Source: Flavobacterium psychrophilum (GTDB lineage: Bacteria; Bacteroidota; Bacteroidia; Flavobacteriales; Flavobacteriaceae). Taken from it: DNA of 8,588 bases. The notes below the pieces were generated by a model. It did no database searches and was not told the DNA's origin. It worked only from the letters and a program-made list of their open reading frames with translations. The stretch lies in NCBI GenBank assembly GCA_945905915.1, contig CAMDQL010000074.1, forward strand, positions 1 through 8,588, in the 5' to 3' direction. Position numbers and translations under genes: made by a program. Of the stretch, positions 1 through 4,871 are shown piece after piece. Positions within the stretch are counted from its first letter, which is position 1; every line of letters starts with the position of its first letter.

Positions 1-63
1 CAACAACAATCCTACTAATTCTTGTCCTACTAAACCCGTCGCTCCTGTAACTAAAATAGTCAT
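1..63 (-). CDS. NAD(P)-dependent epimerase/reductase-like protein, N-terminal fragment
   Basis: Only the first 21 codons are in the window; the gene continues beyond position 1. The reverse strand reads MTILVTGATGLVGQELVG followed by three leucines. This is a beta strand running into a TGATGLVG glycine-rich loop, the NAD(P)-binding signature (TGxxGxxG) of extended short-chain dehydrogenases such as nucleotide-sugar epimerases and NmrA- or TIGR01777-like proteins. The methionine lies directly before the first Rossmann strand, as usual, so the start is well supported. A TAnnTTTG-type -7 element lies 16 nt upstream. The DUF4442 gene at 169-624 is on the same strand 105 bp upstream, so co-transcription is possible. 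Substrate and subfamily cannot be told from 21 residues. Confidence 0.7.
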   Translation of the reverse strand, partial: MTILVTGATGLVGQELVGLLL

Positions 64-79
64 TTTATTTGCTTTTTCT

Positions 80-87
80 CAAAGTTA
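80..87 (-). promoter_or_regulatory. Candidate -7 element for the epimerase-like gene
   Basis: The minus strand reads TAACTTTG, matching the Bacteroidota -7 consensus TAnnTTTG, 16 nt before the ATG at 63. No clear TTTG -33 element is seen at the usual spacing. The rest of the 64-168 gap is AT-rich with no evident terminator hairpin. Confidence 0.4.
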
Positions 88-168
88 CAATCAAATTATA
101 AATAATAAAAGTAAATTAACGTATGTTTAGGAATAGTTGATGATTGCAATGTGACTATAACCTGACTT

Positions 169-624
169 TTAATTTCTTACTTTAATAGTCCATTCAAATT
201 GCATTTCAGAAACTTGTTCTCCTTTTTCATTTTTCCCTATGGAAGTTAACCAAATGGTTTGTCCCTCTTTGGTTTCAATTGCTTTATAAATTGCTTCTTT
301 TATTGCATCGCCTTGTTTACAAGCAAACGTAATTCTTCCGGTAGCTTTTTTAGTGAACACGCTTCTATTTTGAGCCACTAACATAGAGATATTTTTACCA
401 CTTGACTTAATTTGATACATTACTAAAGCTCCTGTTGTAAACTCCGCAGCCATAGCTTGAACAGCAAAATACATTGAATTAAAAGGATTTTGATTAAACC
501 AACGGTGTTTTACTGTTACTTCACAAACTTCAGGTGAAATTGACTTAACACGAACCCCACTCCAAAAAGCAGCTGGCAATTTAAAAAAAGTAAACAAATT
601 TAATTTGGCAGGTGTAAACTCCAT
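169..624 (-). CDS. DUF4442 domain hotdog-fold protein (thioesterase-like)
   Basis: A 151-residue protein that spans a whole DUF4442 domain. This family belongs to the hotdog-fold superfamily, which includes acyl-CoA thioesterases; no specific substrate is known. The diagnostic segment is residues 41-66, containing RWFNQNPFNSMYFAVQAMAA then E61 and G65. In hotdog proteins this corresponds to the strand and long central helix that carry the active site. The C-terminal half (residues 78-149) is a run of alternating beta strands, ending TIKVRN. There is no signal peptide or membrane segment, so it should be cytoplasmic. The ATG at 624 gives the expected family length and sits 26 nt from a TAATTTTG -7 element. 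The gene is divergent from the padR operon. Function beyond the fold is inference. Confidence 0.85.
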   Translation of the reverse strand: MEFTPAKLNLFTFFKLPAAFWSGVRVKSISPEVCEVTVKHRWFNQNPFNSMYFAVQAMAAEFTTGALVMYQIKSSGKNISMLVAQNRSVFTKKATGRITFACKQGDAIKEAIYKAIETKEGQTIWLTSIGKNEKGEQVSEMQFEWTIKVRN

Positions 625-650
625 GATAGATTGATTTTGCTGTAAAAATA

Positions 651-658
651 CAAAATTA
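651..658 (-). promoter_or_regulatory. Candidate -7 element for the DUF4442 gene
   Basis: The minus strand reads TAATTTTG, a match to TAnnTTTG, 26 nt upstream of the start codon at 624. No convincing TTTG -33 box is seen. The spacing resembles that of the other candidate promoters in the window. Confidence 0.4.
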
Positions 659-694
659 AACGAGAACTAGCTGAGTATTTAAAATGTTAATTTC

Positions 695-723
695 ATGTTA
701 AATAATAGTACTATGCGTAACAT
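695..723. promoter_or_regulatory. Imperfect dyad, candidate PadR operator
   Basis: ATGTTA (695-700) and TAACAT (718-723) are perfect inverted half-sites. Between them, nearly sharing the same centre, is the 10-bp palindrome ATAGTACTAT (705-714). A second ATGTTAA copy at 684-690 repeats the left half-site 11 bp away, about one helical turn. The dyad ends 18 bp before the -7 element at 742-749 and so covers the expected -33 region of the padR promoter. PadR proteins often autoregulate through ATGT...ACAT-type inverted repeats, so this is a plausible operator, although the half-site spacing is wider than classical PadR sites. It is also upstream of the divergent DUF4442 gene. Confidence 0.35.
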
Positions 724-741
724 AATACCATCCAATAGACT

Positions 742-749
742 TATCTTTG
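742..749 (+). promoter_or_regulatory. Candidate -7 element for the padR-pspC-GIN operon
   Basis: TATCTTTG matches TAnnTTTG. It lies 106 nt upstream of the padR ATG and 48 nt upstream of a 22-codon leader ORF, implying an untranslated or leader region of about 100 nt. No TTTG -33 box is visible; the expected position is occupied by the dyad at 695-723, which fits a regulated promoter. Confidence 0.4.
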
Positions 750-797
750 TATAAGAAATTAATAGGTAATATAATTCTAATCATCAAAATCAATCAA

Positions 798-866
798 ATG
801 CGTAAGCAAAAAAATCAAAAAATGAACAGTTTAATTATCAAAATCAAAAGGAACTATGAATATTGA
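798..866 (+). CDS. Possible 22-codon leader ORF overlapping the padR start
   Basis: An ATG at 798 opens a 22-codon frame beginning MRKQKNQKMNS and ending in TGA at 864-866, 11 nt inside padR in another frame. The peptide is very basic with no recognised motif. A leader ORF whose stop overlaps the next start could couple translation to padR, but so short a frame in AT-rich DNA can arise by chance. The sequence ATCAAAATCA also occurs twice, just before this ATG and again before the padR ATG. Treat as a possibility only. Confidence 0.2.
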   Translation: MRKQKNQKMNSLIIKIKRNYEY

Positions 867-1185
867 AAACACTAAAGCGCAAATGCGTAAAGGTGTTTTA
901 GAATTCTGTATTTTATCTGTATTAAAAGAAAAAGATGCATATACTTCTGAAATACTAGACACGCTAAAAAACGCAAAATTATTAGTCGTTGAAGGAACCG
1001 TGTATCCTTTATTAACAAGGCTCAAAAATGACGGCTTGTTAAATTATCGATGGGAAGAATCTGTATCGGGACCACCCAGAAAATATTACGGTTTAACCCA
1101 AGAAGGAAAAGATTTTTTACAAGAATTAAATGGCACATGGAAAGAATTAGCCGATGCCGTAAACATAATAACTAGCCAAAACTAA
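856..1185 (+). CDS. PadR family transcriptional regulator
   Basis: A 109-residue winged-helix DNA-binding protein of the short PadR-s1 type. Residues 10-40 form the first helices (RKGVLEFCILSVLKEKDAYT). The recognition-helix region is residues 46-62 (EGTVYPLLTRLKNDGLL), a strong PadR signature. The wing is residues 64-81, with GPPRKYYGLT. The C-terminal helix, residues 82-107, is the usual dimerisation arm. PadR proteins are normally dimeric repressors relieved by a ligand or stress. This one heads an operon: the PspC gene starts 5 nt after its stop, so it probably controls that membrane module and itself. The start is fixed by an in-frame TAA at 832-834 with no other ATG between. A weak AGGA lies 5 nt ahead of the ATG. 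The ligand is not predictable. Confidence 0.92.
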   Translation: MNIENTKAQMRKGVLEFCILSVLKEKDAYTSEILDTLKNAKLLVVEGTVYPLLTRLKNDGLLNYRWEESVSGPPRKYYGLTQEGKDFLQELNGTWKELADAVNIITSQN

Positions 1186-1190
1186 CAGTC

Positions 1191-2999
1191 ATGAATAAAA
1201 CAATAAGTATAAATTTAGGAGGTTTTTTCTTCCATATTGATGAAGATGCCTATCAAAAATTATCGCGTTATTTTGATGCGGTAAAACGCTCTCTTGCTCC
1301 TGATGGCAGAGAGGAAATAATGAAAGATATTGAAAGTCGCATTGCCGAATTATTTCAAGAGCGCATTCAAAACGACAAACAAGTAATTGGTTTATTAGAA
1401 ATTGATGCTGTTATAGCGATTATGGGTCAGCCCGAAGACTATAAAATTGATGAAGAAACACCATACGCATCTAGTTCTAATACATTTAACACGAAAAGCA
1501 AAGCGAAAAAATTATACCGAGATAAGGAAAATGGAATTATAAGTGGTGTTGCTTCAGGATTTGGACACTACCTTAATATAGATCCGGTTTGGATTCGATT
1601 GCTATTCATAATTATAGTCGTAGCGGGTTTTGGAAGTCCAATATTAATCTATTTAATATTACTATTTATTATTCCTAAGGCCGAAACCACTTCTCAAAAA
1701 CTAGAAATGAAAGGTGAGGAAATTACTATTTCGAATATCGAACGAAAAGTAAAAGAAGGTATTGATGATATTGCTGATAAAATTGGCTCAATAGACCATC
1801 AAAAAATAGCCGAAAACACAAGACAAGGCATCAATAAAACAGGAAATGCTGTGGGGAACTTTTTTTCAATAGTGTTTAATGTATTTGCAAAATTGATTGG
1901 TGGAATCATTGTTTTATTCAGTTCTATTTCATTGGTAGCATTTTGTATTGCAAGTATATTCATGCTTTTTTCGACAAATATGCCTGATAATTTTCTCTTA
2001 AATCATGTTAAAACACCTATTGGTTTAGAAACACCAATGTGGGTTCAAGGAATTTTAGTACTTTTTGTCTTTGGTATACCTTTTTTCTTCTTACTTATTT
2101 TAGGACTAAAATTATTAGTAAATAACTTAAAATCAATTGGGAATATTGCAAAATATACATTACTTGCCACTTGGATTATTGCAATGGGTATTGCCATTTC
2201 ATTAGGCGTAAACGAAGCATCGCAATTGGCATTTGAAGGAAAAACAATACAAAAGCAAGAGTTAATATTAAGTCCAACGGACACTTTACTCATTAAGTTT
2301 AAAAACAATGATTTCTATTCTAAAAACGTTCATCATGAAACCGATTTTAGAATTACACAAGACGAAAACAATAAAGAAGTCATTTATTCGAATAACATTT
2401 CTATTGAAATAATGGAAACTGATGCGCCAGTAGCTTATCTTCAAGTGGAAAAATTAGCTAAAGGAAAATCGGCTGAAGATGCGCGAAAAAGAGCTGAAAA
2501 AATCAAATATGCATTTAAAATTGAAGGCAATGTGCTACAATTAGACAATTATTTGGTTTCGGCAGTAGAAAATAAATTTAGAGGCCAAGAAGTTGCATTG
2601 TATTTATATCTTCCAAAAGCAATTTACTTTAAAACCGATAAAAACTTTTACAATTTTGATGAATCAAATGACAATTTTTTTAATCTACATTATAGCTCTT
2701 CAGATTATATTTATAGAGTTGATGCTGAAAAAGTAAAATGTTTGAATTGTCCTATTTCAGAAAACGAGCATCAAGATGTTGAGTCGAATGAATTAGAGAA
2801 TGATTCTACAGCAACTATAATTTATGACGAAAATGGAGTCTTAGTGAAAAAGAAAGTAGAGAATGTAGAAATCAAAATTAAAAGAGCAATAGAAAAAGAA
2901 ATTAACAACTCAAAAAAGAAATCAGTAGAAGTAAAAGAAGTAATTCGGAAAGAAAAAGAAAAAATACAAGAAATGATTAACAACACAAAAAAGAAATAA
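1191..2999 (+). CDS. PspC domain-containing multi-pass membrane protein
   Basis: A 602-residue inner-membrane protein. Residues 1-85 form the N-terminal block common in Bacteroidota PspC proteins (INLGGFFFHIDEDAYQKL near the start, then a helical stretch ending MGQPEDY). The PspC domain is residues 106-163: KLYRDKENGIISGVASGFGH, then DPVWIRLLF and hydrophobic segments at 134-162. Further membrane segments lie near 229-260, 284-310 and 322-340. Residues 355-515 look beta-rich (LDNYLVSAVENKFRGQEVAL, YLYLP) and resemble a degenerate Toastrack/DUF4097-like region; that is inference. A CLNC cysteine pair is at 517-520. Residues 550-602 are a Lys/Glu-rich, probably coiled-coil tail. PspC proteins act in envelope (phage-shock) stress sensing. 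The gene sits between padR (5 nt upstream) and the GIN lipoprotein (1 nt downstream), clearly one operon. Exact role is unknown. Confidence 0.9.
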   Translation: MNKTISINLGGFFFHIDEDAYQKLSRYFDAVKRSLAPDGREEIMKDIESRIAELFQERIQNDKQVIGLLEIDAVIAIMGQPEDYKIDEETPYASSSNTFNTKSKAKKLYRDKENGIISGVASGFGHYLNIDPVWIRLLFIIIVVAGFGSPILIYLILLFIIPKAETTSQKLEMKGEEITISNIERKVKEGIDDIADKIGSIDHQKIAENTRQGINKTGNAVGNFFSIVFNVFAKLIGGIIVLFSSISLVAFCIASIFMLFSTNMPDNFLLNHVKTPIGLETPMWVQGILVLFVFGIPFFFLLILGLKLLVNNLKSIGNIAKYTLLATWIIAMGIAISLGVNEASQLAFEGKTIQKQELILSPTDTLLIKFKNNDFYSKNVHHETDFRITQDENNKEVIYSNNISIEIMETDAPVAYLQVEKLAKGKSAEDARKRAEKIKYAFKIEGNVLQLDNYLVSAVENKFRGQEVALYLYLPKAIYFKTDKNFYNFDESNDNFFNLHYSSSDYIYRVDAEKVKCLNCPISENEHQDVESNELENDSTATIIYDENGVLVKKKVENVEIKIKRAIEKEINNSKKKSVEVKEVIRKEKEKIQEMINNTKKK

Positions 3000-3000
3000 G

Positions 3001-3720
3001 ATGAAAACCACACATAAAATACTACTTTGTTTAATTGGAATTGCATTCTTTTCCTGTAACGGAAATTTTAATATAGGCACACAAGGTAGCGGAAACATCA
3101 CTAAAGAGAAAAGAGCAATTGCAACATCATTTGATAAAATTGCTTCAAGCTCGGGCATTACCGTAATTGTAGAACAAGGAACACCTACAAGCATTGAAGT
3201 TGAAACCGATGATAACATTCAACAATATGTGATTACAAAAGTTGAAAATGGTATACTGATTGTAAAAGTGGAAGGAAGTATTCATACGGAATCACCTATA
3301 AATGTTAGTATTAAAATGCCTATAATTACAGGTTTAGAATCTTCCAGCGGATCTACTATTAGTTCAAAAAACACATTAAGAGGAACCGAAATTTCATTAA
3401 ACACAAGTAGTGGAAGCGAAATAGAAGCCGTGTTAGAGTATGAAAAAGTGTCTTGTGACTCTTCTAGCGGAAGTAACATCACTGTTTCTGGAAGAGCTTT
3501 GAACTTACAAACATCAACTTCAAGTGGCAGCGAAATTGACGCCGAAGAATTAGCGGCTAATGAAATAACATCAGACGCATCAAGTGGGAGTTTCACTAAT
3601 GTAAAGCCAATTGTAAAACTAAAAGGAACGGCTTCAAGCGGAAGTTCTATTACTTATTATCAAACGCCAAAAACATTAATTAAAACTGAAAGTTCTGGAG
3701 GAAGTGTTACCAATGAATAA
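3001..3720 (+). CDS. GIN-domain (DUF2807) lipoprotein with SSGS ladder
   Basis: A 239-residue exported protein. Residues 1-19 form a lipoprotein signal (basic MKTTHK, hydrophobic core, then FFSC with Cys19 as the lipidation site). The residues after Cys19 (NGNFNIG) contain no acidic run of the kind that drives surface export of Bacteroidota lipoproteins, so a periplasm-facing location is inferred. The head GIN domain begins at FDKIASSSGITV (44-55) and includes VETDDNIQQYV (67-77) and NGILIVKVEG (83-92). From residue 115 SSG(S/G) motifs recur at 115, 136, 155, 174, 194, 212 and 231, about every 19 residues, as expected for stacked rungs of a beta-solenoid. The gene begins 1 nt after the PspC stop, so translation is probably coupled. 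The binding partner is unknown. Confidence 0.88.
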   Translation: MKTTHKILLCLIGIAFFSCNGNFNIGTQGSGNITKEKRAIATSFDKIASSSGITVIVEQGTPTSIEVETDDNIQQYVITKVENGILIVKVEGSIHTESPINVSIKMPIITGLESSSGSTISSKNTLRGTEISLNTSSGSEIEAVLEYEKVSCDSSSGSNITVSGRALNLQTSTSSGSEIDAEELAANEITSDASSGSFTNVKPIVKLKGTASSGSSITYYQTPKTLIKTESSGGSVTNE

Positions 3721-3836
3721 CTAATTTTATGCTACTCATATGTTTAACAAATAATTAGTACAAAATTAACAACATTATTTCATAAAAACACTAATTTTAC
3801 ATTAACAACAAATACTAACAAATTAATTCCAACCCT
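3721..3836. other. AT-rich intergenic stretch after the lipoprotein gene
   Basis: No terminator hairpin with a T-tract follows the lipoprotein stop, so transcripts may read on into the small ORF at 3837. A weak inverted repeat, ACTAATT (3720-3726) with AATTAGT (3753-3759), has a 26-nt loop. ATTAACAACA occurs twice. TAATTTTA at 3791-3798 is one base off a -7 element and is the only promoter-like site upstream of the small ORF. Confidence 0.35.
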
Positions 3837-3911
3837 ATGATAAAATTATTTATTCAGATTATAGAATTTGTATTTACTTTTATTGCAAACTTGATAGAAT
3901 CAATCCTATAA
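3837..3911 (+). CDS. 24-residue amphipathic hydrophobic peptide (putative)
   Basis: An ATG at 3837 opens a 24-codon frame ending in TAA at 3909-3911, just ahead of a strong terminator. The peptide begins MIKLFIQIIEF and ends NLIESIL. Polar residues fall at 3, 7, 10, 14, 18 and 21 (K, Q, E, T, N, E) with almost everything else Ile, Leu, Phe or Val. That 3-4 spacing puts one polar stripe on an otherwise hydrophobic helix. Size and character resemble small membrane peptides, type I toxins or phenol-soluble-modulin-like peptides, but no family is recognised. It lies between two GIN genes of an envelope locus. There is no Shine-Dalgarno, which is normal in this phylum. Translation is unproven; chance cannot be excluded, though the regular polar spacing and the terminator placement argue for a real gene. 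Confidence 0.4.
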   Translation: MIKLFIQIIEFVFTFIANLIESIL

Positions 3912-3915
3912 ATAC

Positions 3916-3953
3916 AAAAAAAACATCAGTAAATTATACTGATGTTTTTTTTT
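3916..3953 (+). terminator. Intrinsic terminator between the small ORF and the second GIN gene
   Basis: An 11-bp perfect stem, AAACATCAGTA (3921-3931) with TACTGATGTTT (3937-3947), has a 5-nt loop (AATTA). It is followed by a T-run to 3953 and preceded by an A-run, so it could also work in reverse. It closes the transcript carrying the small peptide ORF and separates it from the downstream GIN gene. Confidence 0.85.
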
Positions 3954-3960
3954 ATATTTG
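3953..3960 (+). promoter_or_regulatory. Candidate -7 element for the second GIN gene
   Basis: TATATTTG matches TAnnTTTG and lies 19 nt before the ATG at 3980. It begins at the last T of the preceding terminator, so termination and initiation abut. No TTTG -33 box is seen; that position lies within the terminator stem. The implied 5' leader is only about 12-15 nt. Confidence 0.45.
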
Positions 3961-3979
3961 TATTTAAATTAAAATTAAT

Positions 3980-4816
3980 ATGCAAAGTAAAATTTCCTAT
4001 TTATTGGTTGCTTTATTAGTAACTTCTCTTTCATTTAGCCAAAAAAAAGAAAAAATAAAAGGCTCAAAAATTGTCACCGTTGCTGTAAAAGAATTAAATA
4101 ACTTTGAAAATATTGAAGTTGGCGATAATTTCGAAGTTCTTTTAGTGAAAGGAACAAAACCTTCAATTGAAATTGAAGCAGATGATAACCTTCATGAAAT
4201 AATTAATTATGAGGTTTCGGGAAATACTTTAAAAATTAGTGCTTTAAAAGATCCTACAAGTTTCAAAAAATTTACAATTCGAATAAACTATTCTAATGAT
4301 TTGCAGCTTATTACTGTTAGAAACGAAGCAACTTTAAAAGCACTTGCCGATATTGAATTGGATAAAATTACCATAAAAAACTATAACAATTCTAAGTCCT
4401 TTTTAAATGTTAAATCAAATTATTTTGCACTTATTTTAGATGACAAAGCAGAAGCAGAATTAAATGTAAAAGCAGAAAGCACAAGCCTGGAATTAAGCAA
4501 AAATTCTGAATTAAAAGCTTTAATAGCGTCTCCCGAACTCAAATTAGACATGTATCAAAAAAGTACAGCTACGATAGAAGGCACAGCTACAATTGCTAAA
4601 ATGCGCTTAGACAATAATAGCCATTTAAATGCTCCAAAATTAGTCATTGGCACACTTGAAGTCGATACTGATAACTATGCGAAATGCGAAATTAATGTAA
4701 GCAGTGCGATAACAATTGCAGCTGGTGGTAAATCACAAATTGAATTATGGGGCGAACAAAAAATCATAGTTAAAAAGTTTCTAAACAATACATTACTCCG
4801 TAAGAAAGAAAAATAG
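3980..4816 (+). CDS. Secreted GIN-domain (DUF2807) protein
   Basis: A 278-residue exported protein. Residues 1-20 look like a Sec signal peptide (MQSKISYLLVALLVTSLSFS), likely cleaved before Q21, with no lipobox cysteine. The mature protein would be soluble in the periplasm or exported. The head GIN domain spans about residues 40-110: FENIEVGDNFEVLL (42-55), IEIEADDNLHEII (63-75), GNTLKISALK (81-90). It aligns position for position with the lipoprotein encoded at 3001-3720. The rest (about 110-260) is repetitive beta structure rich in short hydrophobic strands, but lacks the SSGS ladder of its neighbour. The C-terminus is basic (LLRKKEK). It has its own candidate promoter and is flanked by terminators, so it is probably a separate transcription unit. 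Molecular function is unknown. Confidence 0.85.
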   Translation: MQSKISYLLVALLVTSLSFSQKKEKIKGSKIVTVAVKELNNFENIEVGDNFEVLLVKGTKPSIEIEADDNLHEIINYEVSGNTLKISALKDPTSFKKFTIRINYSNDLQLITVRNEATLKALADIELDKITIKNYNNSKSFLNVKSNYFALILDDKAEAELNVKAESTSLELSKNSELKALIASPELKLDMYQKSTATIEGTATIAKMRLDNNSHLNAPKLVIGTLEVDTDNYAKCEINVSSAITIAAGGKSQIELWGEQKIIVKKFLNNTLLRKKEK

Positions 4817-4866
4817 AAATATAAAAAAATCCGACATTTCTGTCGGATTTTTTTATATTTCTATTT
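4811..4866. terminator. Bidirectional terminator between convergent genes
   Basis: Positions 4811-4836 and 4841-4866 form a perfect 26-bp inverted repeat around a 4-nt TTTC loop. The core stem is ATCCGACA/TGTCGGAT with seven A's on one side and seven T's on the other, so it can terminate both the GIN gene (plus) and trxB (minus). The left arm includes the TAG stop codon of the GIN gene at 4814-4816; the right arm ends 5 nt before the trxB stop. Confidence 0.93.
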
Positions 4867-4871
4867 AATCA

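Noticed and set aside
2045..2308. Minus-strand frame inside pspC
   Set aside because: It lies wholly within the membrane segments of the PspC gene and shows no independent motif.
2922..3218. Open frame antisense across the pspC/lipoprotein junction
   Set aside because: It crosses the boundary of two well-supported genes; its Phe-rich end is the complement of the Lys-rich tail of the PspC protein.
3282..3596. Long open frame antisense to the GIN lipoprotein gene
   Set aside because: It mirrors the repetitive SSGS codons of the plus-strand gene, has no recognisable domain, and the plus frame has a signal peptide and clear family match.
3343..3702. SSGS codon repeats as a DNA-level tandem repeat or CRISPR-like array
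   Set aside because: The codons vary between copies (AGT, AGC, TCT, TCA) and spacing is in whole codons, so the conservation is at protein level.
3720..3759. Inverted repeat ACTAATT/AATTAGT after the lipoprotein gene as a terminator
   Set aside because: The stem is only 7 A/T-rich pairs with a 26-nt loop and has no T-tract, so it is unlikely to terminate transcription.
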